The position numbers were made by a program, and so were the translations under genes. Below, piece after piece: positions 1 to 11,986 of a stretch of 64,000 nucleotides of DNA. Within the stretch, counting starts at the first letter, position 1; each line of letters opens with the position of its first letter. Source of the DNA: Labyrinthula sp. Ha (Eukaryota > Sar > Bigyra > Labyrinthulida > Labyrinthulaceae); NCBI GenBank assembly GCA_015227615.1, contig JAALGZ010000013.1, positions 372,001-436,000 on the forward strand, given 5' to 3'. The notes beneath the pieces are model-generated. The model made no database searches. It was not told the DNA's origin and saw nothing but the letters and a program-made list of their open reading frames with translations.

Positions 1-2757
1 TTTTTTTATCTACTCTGGATTCCTAATAAGGCTATGAGATGCTACGACAGATATTTTTCTATAATTTTTTTCAGAAAGCATATTATGGTGATGTTATTGT
101 CAAACTGGGTTGTTCATTATTTATTAGTTTTGGGTCATTTACTGTCTTGGTATACGTTCATTTATAACTTAAACTCTGGTGTATATTTTCAACCTTTCCT
201 AGTCACATCCCTTGGCAATTGTAGGTTGAACTTTTCTATTTCGCTTACACATATTGTTCAGTATACATACCTCTCTGAACTTGTTCTAGGGAAATAATAC
301 TGTATTCTAAACATCACCTCGTCGAGTCACATATTTTTGTCTTCTAAGATTCTCAGACGCAACATGATTATGAATTATCTCCACTCTTTGAAAGCATTAT
401 TCAGAGTCTTTTGATATTCTTTTCAATAAGTCATAGTATATTTTGATGTCTTTATTCTCTTTATAAGTCATAATTATTAGATTGAATTAGTTCTACTTGA
501 GCTTTAGGTGGTAATTCTAGTACATGGTCAGAAACTTCGATGCATATAGATAACTTTTACAAATTTATATTCTCGTGTTCAATTCTTTTTTGTGGGATGT
601 GATGCTCAACATAAGATTGAAATCTGTGTTTGTTTGGGGATAGATGATTTATGTACTTTTATTGACATGAGCTTCGACTATGACATGTGCTGATTATGGC
701 TTCAGATTTTCTATAGAAAGGTAACATCTCGTTCACAAGTTAAATTATACCATGAAAGATAAGTTGTACTAAAAGGTTAATTTAAATACACCCCTTCTTT
801 TTTTTCAAAGCACGTTGCTTTGTTCTTCATTTTTTAACTTTGAATCTTAAGGTGATATTTGTGGTATGTTCCCTTAAGTAGCCGCTATTCCAACATCTTT
901 TCAAAAGCATTGGAGCTATAATAGTATAGATATATGCTTCAAAAACTTCGTCTGATCTACATGTCTGTATCTCCTTCAATATGCACAAGGACTGTCTTGT
1001 CAAAGCTTTTCTGAGTTTAGGTTGTTGCTAAAAATTTGTTCACATATTGGGCTCCTATCGGGGAGTTTGTGGTAAAATTTATTGCTAAAATAGTCTGGGT
1101 TATATTAGTACATCTTACCACGTATTTTGTTGTTATTTTGACAAGATAGGTAGGTATGTTGTGTTTTCTGAAGGGTTCTTAGCGCATTATAGTTGTTTGC
1201 CTTTTAGAGGAGTCCGATAAATGTGTCAAGAAGCAAACACCTCCTAGAGTTCAGGCTTTAACAGTCTATAAAATTCCTCTTAACCATTTCTTACTAATAC
1301 TTATGAAACTGCCTCATCTACATCCTTGGTAAATTCACAGAATGTATTTAGCTTAATCTGAGTGGGAACATCAACGTAGACACCTGTTATATAAGCTGAT
1401 GACCTCTGAAACTTTAAACAATAGGGGTTTCCTGTGAGATGGGAATATATATGTTCCTTTCATATTATGACCTTCCATCTTTTGTTTCAGAACCCAATGT
1501 TTCCAGTAATAATACAATATTTAATTTATTGACCTGACTGGTTAAGCTCAACCATACCAGATATTGCACCACCTCTCAAGCTCACTACCCTTTATTTAAC
1601 TAGAAGGAACTACAATGCGGTTTACTCATTATGTGTGATAACATAGAATTTTGTCAGTGATCTGCTGTGTTGTAGGAACATATAAAAAGCAAGAATTTAA
1701 CTTCAAATATCCCTATATCAAACACTCTTGGCCCGGTTAACCCATAAGTTTCTTTGCTTTCAATTAAAAATATTCAGGAAGGATTAAATATGTTTATATC
1801 TAATGGGTTGTCAAATATTTTAGCAGAAAAGCTTAAAAGTTGCAGTAAAGGTACCAAATTGTACCTATGAATCAAATAGATTTATTCTTAGAAAGAAAAT
1901 AACTACTTGCTAACAGCTTGTTGCAACTTCGTTATTATACGGAATACCAGCTGAGTGAAAATAACATGCAAATAAATATAGAATATGAATGATGTAGACT
2001 AATTTCCACATAATATAAAGATTGTAATAGGCTACATGTGCCCACGCTTATTTATAGTCTTGGATGAACGAGACCCGTTGCTTATGAGATAAGTAACAAT
2101 GCTCAAGTAATGCTTGGTTGTGGCGTTGATGATACTATTTTTTATGACATGCTTCATACAGCTCACGAAGCTTAGTTTCAAATTATTCTCCTGATTTAGA
2201 GAAACCTCACTAGCAAACTGAAACCTGGGATAATATGATTTTCTTCTTTATGCTAAATGTTCCCAGTCGAAAGTTGTAATTTCTGATTATTTAAATCTGG
2301 AATGAATCCTTGCATAGAAAGTTTTACACAAAGTAAGAAGCCATTAGGAGCATAAACTATTTTTTGGAGCTTAATGGAAATAAAAGGAGCATGCCACCAC
2401 CTCTATCATCTTAACCGTGCCCCATTTGACGAAGTATGGGATCTACAGAGAAATGCTACATTTAAGGATCAAGCTTCTCCCTATATAAATACCCTATATT
2501 TCACATTGTTAACCTACTTTAGATACACTACGTTTTGTTTCAGTCAGTGGAGTTCTGTAACTTCTATATCCCACTTTTACTGGTACTAAAAAATCTCTGC
2601 TTTGATCTTGATTTTGGGCAGATTTCAGTTCTTGCATATTGGACGACATGTGCCCAAAATTTAGTCGTTAGAGACGAAGCTAAATTCAAACAAGAAAACA
2701 AGATTTTAATCACGGAAAACAGATCCGTACACAAACATTTGACAAATAGAAAATAGA
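1..2757. other. AT-rich gene-poor stretch
   Basis: No open frame here exceeds about 87 codons and none resembles a known protein. There is no tRNA-like or rRNA-like segment that I can see. Base composition is AT-rich throughout with no long simple repeat. The promoter of the cyclin gene must lie at the right end. I see nothing else that can be supported. Confidence 0.6.
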
Positions 2758-4004
2758 ATGGCACCTACTGCACTTGTATATATTTTGATTTATCCGGTTC
2801 ATGATCGTGTCCTCGGTGTTTGCTTTCTTGAAACCAATGCGTCCCTGGGAATTCTTTCACTTATGCTTGTCAATTTTGTCTTATGGTTTAGGGAACAAGA
2901 AACACTTTTAATGATCAAAACATACAATTAAATGAGAAGAATACAATAAAATCTCGACGAAAGCCTAGATCTACATCTAATAATTTTGCCGTCCCTGAAG
3001 CAGTAAGGCCTGATTCTAATTTTGACAACCTGGTTTCAACCTATGGGAAAGGTCAAGTCAGTGAAATGTTAAGCTGCGATGTAGAGGAAATAGGAAGGTG
3101 TGGATTTGCAGCCGAATACGTCGTCGAAGTTTTTAAATATCTGGCTGAGAAAGAACAGGCTCCGTTGCGCGACGCATATGCAGTTAACCAAGTCTTCCCG
3201 GATTACATGGAAAGACAACAGGACATCTCTTCTGCTATGAGAAAAATACTGGTTGATTGGCTTCATGCCGTTCATTTGAGGTTTAATTTGAGTTCTCAAA
3301 CATACTTTCTTGGAATTAATATTCTGGATAGGTTTCTAAGTCTCATGAAAGTGAAAAGGTCTAAGCTGCAGCTGGTGGGGTGCTGTTGTTTGTGGATGGC
3401 TTCCAAGTTTGAGGAAGTGTACGCTCCAGAAATGCAAGATTTTGTTATTATGTCAGACAATGCGATAACTACTGAAAGTTTAATTACAACTGAGAAATTA
3501 ATTTTTGAGACGCTAGGTAGAGATTTGATTGTACCAACGGCATATGAATGGTCAAAGAGGTTCTTAAAAGTTATGGGGGCAAGTGTAGTCGTGCAAATTG
3601 CAACAAGTATGATTCTTGAGCAATCTCTTATTAACGTTGAAATATTGCAATACAGAAGCAGTACCTTAGCAATTGCTGGAATAAGCTGTGCAATTCTGCT
3701 TGTACAGAGAAACAAGGAAAATATTTGCGCTTCATATCGAGAACAAGGAAAGGAGTATACTCAGCACGAAGATCTTTCCATTTGGAGTCAAAGTGACCTG
3801 AAGTCAATTGTTCAAAACTTATGGGACCACGCAAAGATACAAAGTTGTTTGGAAGATCTTAAACTGATTATGATTACAGGAATGGAATCTGCGCAACATA
3901 CATCAATCAAAAATAAGTATGCACACTCTATGTATATGAGAATTTCAACTCTTGATATGGAATGTCTTAGAGACCATGAAGAAATGTCGGACGACGAGCA
4001 GTAA
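2758..4004 (+). CDS. Mitotic (A/B-type) cyclin
   Basis: Regulatory subunit of a cyclin-dependent kinase, acting in mitotic entry. The cyclin box is unmistakable: an MRKILVDWL motif (the MRAIL hydrophobic patch), then YFLGINILDRFLS, KLQLVGCCCLWMASKFEE and a second cyclin fold. The frame stays open upstream of the first long-frame ATG (3066) back to 2892, directly after a TTTAG acceptor. I therefore propose a first exon 2758-2775 (MAPTAL) joined to 2892, giving MAPTALGTRNTFNDQN, which resembles the RxALGxxxN destruction-box region of mitotic cyclins although the usual Arg is absent. The product would be about 376 residues. A shorter alternative first exon (ATG at 2863, 23-nt intron) is also possible. 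The gene is convergent with the acyltransferase gene, 133 bp away. Family certain; 5' end inferred. Confidence 0.88.
2776..2891 (+). other. Proposed cyclin intron 1 (116 nt)
   Basis: GTATAT donor and TTTAG acceptor. Removal joins two open segments in phase 0. It is far longer than the 28-31 nt introns elsewhere in the window, so a 23-nt alternative (2869-2891, GTCAAT...TTTAG, with a start at 2863) must be kept open. Confidence 0.45.
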
Positions 4005-4137
4005 CTGTTCACGGAACATAATGTAACACATAGAGTAAGATTAGAAAAAAAGGCGTGTGAAGTTTAACAAAAAACACACAAGAATTTCTTAAGATATATC
4101 AAGATCAATACTGTTTCCACAAGGTTAACCAGTTTTT

Positions 4138-5760
4138 TCATTGCATGTTAGCCAGTATGTTGAAATTCCACCCTGTTTCATTTTGGCTAAGGATTCTGTT
4201 TATAAGATAAGTTTTATCTTTGGCGAGTGCTTGAAACAAGCCCGGATCTATTGTCTGCAGGTTGTCAAACTCAAGTTCCTTTAGCACTACACCATCAATA
4301 TAACCATTACCTTGCCAATCATATAATATGAAAGCAAGTCTACATTTCTTCGCACTAAACGTACAGCTGTTTGCATACGCTAATCCAAACACCACATCCT
4401 TCACTGTAAGATACCCTTTATTATCTTCATCAAAATAGTCAAATAATTTCTTAGATAGGGATTCAAACTTCTTACTTTCTAGTTGCAAGATTCTTACAAA
4501 ATCTGAGTAACTCAGTCTTTCATCGCCATCTTCATCCAGCTCAATAAACTTTGTGACTAAGAATTTAATTTCACGCAAGTGAGTCTTATTGTCTCCGAAT
4601 ATTGGCTTAACATCAGCTACTCTAAGATCCTCCAAGTTTGGGTTTTCAGCCTCAACTGGTTCGTGTAGAATGTCCTCGAGTAAATGAAAGTACTTCTCAG
4701 GCAACAATGATCTCTTTCTTTTCTGTTTTAACTTTTTTCTATATAAGCTATGCTTCAAATGGGCTGCAGATGAATAAATAACCGAATCTTCAAACCACAG
4801 GTCACAAAGCTGGGCATTCATGCCCTTCGCAAGTTCTTTTCTTACATTCTCTGCATACACAAGTGGATCCATAGCCTCTTCTTTCGTAGGGTTGTGAACT
4901 GGCAAAAATTCCACCACACAAGATTGTTTAAATTGAGTAAATAAACGAAGAAAATAAAAGTCATTCGGCCGTGAAACAATCCAAGAGGGGTTAAAGTGCT
5001 CATACGGATATTTTATAACGACAGGCTGCACGGGTTTCCCATAACTAAAAGCTCCTTTTTTAAATTTGATAACAAACTCTTGTCTAGTAGTCGTTCCTTC
5101 TGGGAAGATCATCAATCTTGGAAACCTGTCATCTGCTTGAAAGCGTCCAATTATTTCTTTAGTCCTTTTTTTTGATGCCTGATCAAGACGAGAAAGTGGA
5201 ATAATTTGCAAACCCTTGAAAATTCTTCCAAGAAGAAATACATTGAACAAATCTGACTTGGCCACTGCAGCTAGACTTCCAAATGTAGCCCATTCCATCG
5301 CCAGTGGATCAATAAGACTCACATGCTTAGGAACCAGAATTGATGCTTGAGGTGTTCCTTTGATTTTAACTTTGTAAAATCCAATTATGAACATGATCGC
5401 GCGGCAAAGGATTGGAATTGACTTTAGTAACAGTGTTCTGGGTCTACTCAGAGGTTTCTCATACATCTCTGGGGAGTCTAGATCTAATCCAAAAGTAGCT
5501 AAGCAGGTTATAGTAAAACCAAAAGATAGAAGCGATAAACACAATAGAAATCGTAATGGAGCAAGAAGTGTTGATATGAAAAAGACAATCTTAACTAGTT
5601 CATAAGGAGTCACGTAAGTATCATACTGAAAAGGCTCAGATTGTGTCGTTGAAGGTTTGTGATGTCTATGCGGTTTGTTTACTAAATGATGAATTAAAGA
5701 ATAAGCGCCCAATGAAACAGCGATAGAAGTTATCGAGAGTTTGGCTAATGTGAGGAACAT
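4138..5760 (-). CDS. Lysophospholipid acyltransferase with EF hands (LPCAT-like)
   Basis: Transfers an acyl chain from acyl-CoA to a lysophospholipid, as animal LPCAT1/2 do in ER or lipid-droplet membranes. The PlsC/LPLAT catalytic motif HVSLID (HX4D) is at residues 146-151, the IIPLSR block near 186-191, and the EGTTTR substrate-binding block at 221-226. Hydrophobic membrane segments precede the catalytic domain (about 8-25, 55-90 and 113-128). The C-terminal third carries EF-hand loops (DEDGDERLSYSDF, DEDNKGYLTVKDV, and a weaker DWQGNGYIDGVV), the LPCAT2 layout, so calcium regulation is plausible. I take the ATG at 5760 (540 residues). An in-frame extension upstream has only a GTG. The stop is TGA. 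The gene is convergent with the cyclin. Exact lysolipid preference cannot be read from sequence. Confidence 0.9.
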   Translation of the reverse strand: MFLTLAKLSITSIAVSLGAYSLIHHLVNKPHRHHKPSTTQSEPFQYDTYVTPYELVKIVFFISTLLAPLRFLLCLSLLSFGFTITCLATFGLDLDSPEMYEKPLSRPRTLLLKSIPILCRAIMFIIGFYKVKIKGTPQASILVPKHVSLIDPLAMEWATFGSLAAVAKSDLFNVFLLGRIFKGLQIIPLSRLDQASKKRTKEIIGRFQADDRFPRLMIFPEGTTTRQEFVIKFKKGAFSYGKPVQPVVIKYPYEHFNPSWIVSRPNDFYFLRLFTQFKQSCVVEFLPVHNPTKEEAMDPLVYAENVRKELAKGMNAQLCDLWFEDSVIYSSAAHLKHSLYRKKLKQKRKRSLLPEKYFHLLEDILHEPVEAENPNLEDLRVADVKPIFGDNKTHLREIKFLVTKFIELDEDGDERLSYSDFVRILQLESKKFESLSKKLFDYFDEDNKGYLTVKDVVFGLAYANSCTFSAKKCRLAFILYDWQGNGYIDGVVLKELEFDNLQTIDPGLFQALAKDKTYLINRILSQNETGWNFNILANMQ

Positions 5761-8700
5761 TCGATATCGAAGTGTACAAAGTAGAACTATCTTTTCAAAT
5801 TTATGTAGTAATGTCACATTGCATATATTTTCAACTAACTTGTAAAAGAGAATCGATTCTTTACAGAATAACCTTGTTAAGACCACTTTTTTCTGAATGG
5901 TTGTTTCACTCTATAAGCTTTTTAACGCAGTACAAAAAAAAAACATAAATGTTAACAAAGGAAATATCCAAAATAGAACTTCTACCAAAAGTGATAATGG
6001 CTAAGGAATTCCAAATAACTCTCAAGAAATATTACTGGACCTTACACCGGAGATCCACAAAGGAAGCAATAGGTAAAATTGTTAAAAACTATGTTGAAAA
6101 ACGAATTAGATGAATTTTTTTTTGTTCTAGTTTTAGTAGAGTTAGAACCTGAGTATAGCTCTGGTTAAACATAATAATGTTAAGAAGATGTAGATCTGTT
6201 TGTACTTCTAAGACTAGCAAATTTTGCTAATACACTTAGTTTTACCTTACCCTTGAAAGAATTGTTTTTATGCAAAGATAATTAGATATGGCTAAAAACA
6301 ACTTAGAACGAGTCTAGGTAAAAAAGTATTTTGGAACTAATACAAGAAGAACAAAGCGTAATCAGGCACTTTACTATATCGCGCACTTGAGTTAGTGATA
6401 CAGAACCAGACCTAATTTATGAAAATCACAACATTCTTGAGAAATGTCTTATTTATAAAAAATAAAATCCAAAGATGTAAGAAAAAAATACAAGACATGG
6501 AACTTAAGACTTTAATTAAGATTTAGCGCGGCTGTGTAAGAAGAGTGGCCTTTGTTGAAGTGTATTTCTACAAGACTACAGAAGGGAGGTAAATTCTACA
6601 GCGGCTAAATTTCCAGGAAACATTAGAAAAAAAAATAATCTATGTGCTGATTCAGTACATATCGATACGACACATGGCTTGTTCAATTAAATCTTTCTTG
6701 CTATGATCTCCATTGGCGTTTATTGCTTGTCGAATACTATGAACTTTGGTTGAGTACTAATTCAATCGGAGAAATATTATGAAGCACCGCGTGGTTTGAA
6801 ATATGATGGATAGGACTTACCTACAAGCATTAAAAAAGATGGATCATTTAGTCTTTTCCAAAGCTACTGAAGTACTTGGCTCATCAGAGGCAAGGCTTCT
6901 GAAGCATCTAACGACATTCTTTGGTAGTGTAGCAAGAAGTCTAACTTGCCCACTGTGGTAGGAAATCGTGTCCTAGTTAAGAGAATATATATTAGATTGC
7001 TTCATAATACAAATTATCCTGGACGCAGACTTGAAAAGGATTAAGCAAGATTTCTCAGTCTACATTAGCACAACTACTTAAAATTTTTAGAAATAAGTGA
7101 AACAGTGTGTGCGTTGGGCACCTGCTAGAAAAAATATATTTTTCTATTACATCTAGCCAGAGTGTGAAAGATTTTTACTTTGCAATCAAATGACATGTAT
7201 AACTTACATAAAAAAATGAAGCCCTGGATACCAGATTAGCTTGTTACATACCATCGAATGAAAGTTGATGACTATACCACATATGCGTGAGAATGAATCA
7301 TGAAATTTACATTTCAAGTTAGTCATGTTTATAACTAAGTCTTTGATGTCGTGATAAATTAGTGTCAAAATGTTATTGTTTATGAATCATTGCCATCAAA
7401 GAAAATAGTAACAGCGTAATCGTAGAGAAGGGTAAATATTGTATCCACGGATTTTCATCTTTATGTCCAGAACAAAGATATCATGCTGTAAGAATGAAGG
7501 TGACAAGAGTGACTCAACTTGAATATTTTTTGTGTTAGCATTTCAACTATGAGTGGGCCAAACAAGAAGTCAAGTACCTCTAGAATTTTTATTTGTATTC
7601 GGGATGCATTTCCAGATCATCCGCTTTATAAAAAGCAACGAAAGCTCTTGGAAGGGAGGTAACTATAGAGTTGCTCTATTGTTTAATCTCATAGTTTCAA
7701 GGTTTAATCCAATAAAGTTTCCTACGAAATCAATAATTGTAGATTACATCTTACCTAGTACCTGCTCCAATCTTGTAGAACCACTAAGTTAAGTTTCAAT
7801 GAGGAATAGTACAAATCGTATGGAACGGTTCTGTATAATCCAGATTGACTTAAAGGAGTTGTTACCGAAAAATTACAGAAGTGGGTATGTCGCCATTACA
7901 TCACCCAGTATCAATCACATTATCATTGTGGAAGGGTGAAATCAGGAGAAAACATCAAACAGAACCTAAACATGGCTTTTTGTATCTTGGAAAGTGCCCT
8001 AATCCATCCGTTTGACCCTGAGCAATTAGTAAAATGCATAAAACCAACAGCAACAAAAGCATTGAGAATATTGTTGAATATTTGTTATCCCTTATAAACT
8101 TAAGTAAAGCTAGCTCTAGAGCCAAATTATATACCATAAATCTATAGAATATGTACGGGCCTACGCTTAGTATTAGAATCAAGATGCTGATGGTAACTTC
8201 TCGCCTTTCATAGTTAAAATCAGTAGACTCTGATTCAACTTGGCTTCGATTTAGCTCCTTTCATTTACATACCTACCTTAATATTTTGAAGGTATTTCTA
8301 ATTTTATATAAATTATACCCTGGATTGAGCATTTGTTTTCATTATAAAAGTGGTTCGTAGTTTGTAATATTTTTCTGCCTCTTCTTCATATATTCCTTTG
8401 TCTTGTATATGATCATACGTTTCATATAAATGGTTCTGGGGTTTTCTTTTAAGAAATAAATAAAAAAAAGCACAGTTCTGCTTAACAAACTAAATGGGCT
8501 TTGGCTCCAAAATTTAATTTTCCAGCTGTCTATTGGTTTACATTACCTAACATTCCATAACTTAGAAATAAAGAAATCTGATATCTACCTTTGCCCCCAC
8601 GAAACGATAGCAGACTTTTATTGAATTTTCATTTTTACTTTTTCTTTTGTTGATATTATTCACTTTAAATTATAGGCACTATGTTTTTATGCGAAGAAAA

Positions 8701-10805
8701 AATTTCTGGATAAAGGAAAAGGCGTTTGATAAAGTAAACTTCTTGTCAACAATCATCTACATTTCTCTGGCATGAAAACGGTGGATCAAACAAAAAAATA
8801 CATCTTCACTTCAGATAATATCTGTTCTATTTGTGGAGAACTCGATTTATCTGCATAAATGAATTATATTTATTGATGTGATTGTGTATCCCTATCCCCA
8901 ATTCTCCTGTAATCGAGCTATGGCTCTATTTCATGTTTACTGATTTTGCAGGTTTTTCATTTTTTACATTAGAAACTTAATTTATTCAATCATGGCAATT
9001 GATCGAAAGCATTTCAACTTATTATTTTTTTTCTATCAAATGATAACCAAATTAAATGAAAGTGGTATTTATTATTATATAGGTTCACTTTGCATAGCAT
9101 AACCTACAAGTGCAAGGATTGGTATATAATAAATCTGAAAAGCCCCTTATACTAAGAAAAGCAGGTAATAAAATCTGTAGAACTCAAGTTTTCAGTGGAA
9201 AGTATAGCAAGAAGAAACAATGCTAAGTTGCGCAGCACCTCTTCCTCAAAAAAAAATCCTTGTAAAAAGCATTTAAGAAAAATTTGAGACTAAATTTAAA
9301 CTGTTAGTACTTAATTCATTCCCCACGTATCGGAATTTGCTTGTTACATAACTTATTTGTGAAAATTTCTATAGATGCTCAAATTATAGCTGTGCTGCAT
9401 TAAATATCATTCAAACATACCCGTAAGCTGAGTTCATAAATGAAAAAAAATATACCGTGAAAGAAAAAAGAAATAATGAGAAATGTAGTTTCGTACCCTG
9501 TAACCTATTTCATCATCTTAACCACCTCAGTAGTATCGGTTGGATACTATCCTGTAATATTACATAGAGTTCAGGATAAAACTTGAAAATAGATAAAAAC
9601 AAAATCTCCTCCAAATATTAGATATTATCTCAGTCTTGTATCCCGAATATGGTGTCATGTTAGATTATCAAGATATATCAAAAAACTCTCGCTTCTTTCC
9701 CAACTGGATGGAGTGAAGGAAAGGGTTTCCAAAATTTTTACTTTACTTTAGATAATAATTTATTTATTTAGGTTTTTTTTTTAGGAGGTAACTTAATGTT
9801 TATTAATTTTAGTTTTAATACTTTTTGACATTTACCCTACCTGCTCATCCTTCAATGGCATTTCACGGTGATACTATTACTACTTAGAAGCACAGCAATT
9901 TACGGTACTTGTTATTGCTTTTTTTAATGTGTTTGCACAATCATTCAGAGAAAAATTATTAATAGCACAGCAAAGGCAGTAGGATATGAATAAATTGTTC
10001 ATCGCCAGTACAGCTATCACTATTGCCATCTTATTCCACTAAGCAAGACTTCAACCGCAAAAAACATCACGATATTGCAGCATTCCCCTTGTTAAAACTA
10101 TTGGTTCTCAGAATATATTTGCAATATTCTAGAAATAAACAAAATCAACAAATTTAAGGAAATGGCAGACTGTAGAGTATGGTCTAATATATCATGATGT
10201 ATATAGAAACTCTAACATGATTTAAGACCATTTAACACTCGTAATTACTACTGGTGGATGATTTTGTTTGCCTTACAAATTAATTACTAACCACAGTTAC
10301 TTAAGAATTGCCTCCCCTAACTGCTCGGATGGGACGTATTTGGGCAATCTTCTCAATTGAAAATAACACAGTAATTAATCTTCAATTTAAATAGAGAAGT
10401 TCTTCCATCTGAACCTCATTATAAAATGTCATATACTCGATAGTAAGGCTAAACTCCTAAAAGTATTAGAATATTGGAAGGCGAATTGCACCCAGAGTCC
10501 AAGTATGGTCTCAATGCAGTGACTTTTTTCTAATATATCTCGCAAAACTTAAGGGCCCAAGTTTTATCTCATAGGTTTCTGTAACTACATTAGTAAACAA
10601 TTGGTATATATGTTCATGTGGTGCAATATGTTAGTTCTCTAAGAATTGAAATGATTCTTGCCGAATTGTAGAATTTTGTTTTGTATCATGATATTACTTG
10701 ACTTTTACGTGAAATCCGTAGTAGGAAACTTATAAGAAGAAGAAAGTTAATAAGCTTGTCATTAAAGAACGGGGCCGTTTAATATGTGCTGATACAGAAC
10801 CATAA
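5761..10805. other. Gene-poor stretch, about 5 kb
   Basis: Only short frames (under 80 codons) with no recognisable protein. The stretch lies upstream of the acyltransferase gene and left of the duplicated block. Homopolymer A and T runs are common but there is no clear tandem array. No tRNA or other RNA gene was recognised. Confidence 0.6.
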
Positions 10806-11986
10806 ATACAGAAAAATTACTTCTAATCCTTTGGGTTTCTACGATACTCTTGGGCTACATAACTCCATCAAAATGAATTGGCAGTAATCGCTGTACAGAT
10901 GTCATGTTCAGTCATTGTTAATTTTTGTAAACAACTATTGTATGGGGAATAATTTGGTTGAAGATAGTTACTTTGTGACATGATCGATTTCGAGAACAAA
11001 GGTTGGTAATTTTCCAACAGAAGTGTTTATATTGGATAGGTTTGGCTAGACAATTAAATACAGAAGACTACCAAGAACAAAACTCTCGGAAAATTAAATA
11101 CTATTCGTTCTAAACAAATTTATGGAGATGAGTCATCAAAAAATGCAGTATTTATTGAACTATATTTAGTTAATGTGATTTCTCTACTTTAATATGGATT
11201 TCAATTTTCTAAACACTTAGGTTGGGTGTCATTTCATTGGGAATCTTGTGTGCTCGTGCTTCTTTGGTCCTATTTCATGAGATTATTAGATCAAAAAAAT
11301 ACAACAATATTTACAAGAAAATTCTTTTATTTTAGAAATAAATATATCATCTACCTATTCTATACGTCAGTAAAATTAGCTATATGGTTTTCGTGTTTTG
11401 GTAGTTACAGATTACTTTGAAATGGCCCATCAATAGGTTGGCAATACCCGATTCTAAACAGTGCTTAAATTCTCAACTTGAAAAAATTAGATAAAACCAC
11501 GTAAATTAAGAAAAATGTACTTCTTTATAGTTGATTCTCTAAGTGCCAGATTTATTTGTTTCCAAATCTCAGTATGAAAATAGGGCCGTTGCAGTATTTG
11601 AGTAGGATTGCTCTGAACTCTCCCAGTCTCTTCGTATTTAAACTATTAGATAATGATTTATATTATTATAAAAATATTAAAAGAAGTTGATTATTTCGTT
11701 ATTCTTTAGGATTTTATTTTTATACGCGAGGGGATTTCATGGTTTGTCTTTGATAGCTCACGCATACATACACAATATTAACTCACAGCCAGCTACGAGT
11801 GCTAACTATTTTTAAGAAAAGTTTTTATTTTTTTTTGCTATCATATAGTTTTATGATTTATTTGAAGCACATTATCTTTTTATCCCTCCTTTCCAATAGT
11901 TGATTAAACAATTAGCATCTAATATTAAGGATGCTTTAATATGGGATTGAAAAATGAAGGGGACATTACTGTGGTTTACGTGAAAC

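Noticed and set aside
3296-3715. 139-codon frame antisense to the cyclin
   Set aside because: Shadow of the cyclin box; no independent evidence.
5761-5886. 42-residue N-terminal extension of the acyltransferase
   Set aside because: It would start at GTG; an ATG follows at 5760 with a good hydrophobic N-terminus.
11226-11420. 64-codon frame present in both arms of the duplication (also 62142-62336)
   Set aside because: It starts at GTG, and one of the few differences between the arms falls in it as a radical Val/Glu change; it looks like 5' flanking DNA of the 520-residue gene.
5761-11986. Hidden multi-exon gene in a spacer, given the short introns elsewhere
   Set aside because: With 28-nt introns the exons would still be long, and no chain of coding-like frames is visible.
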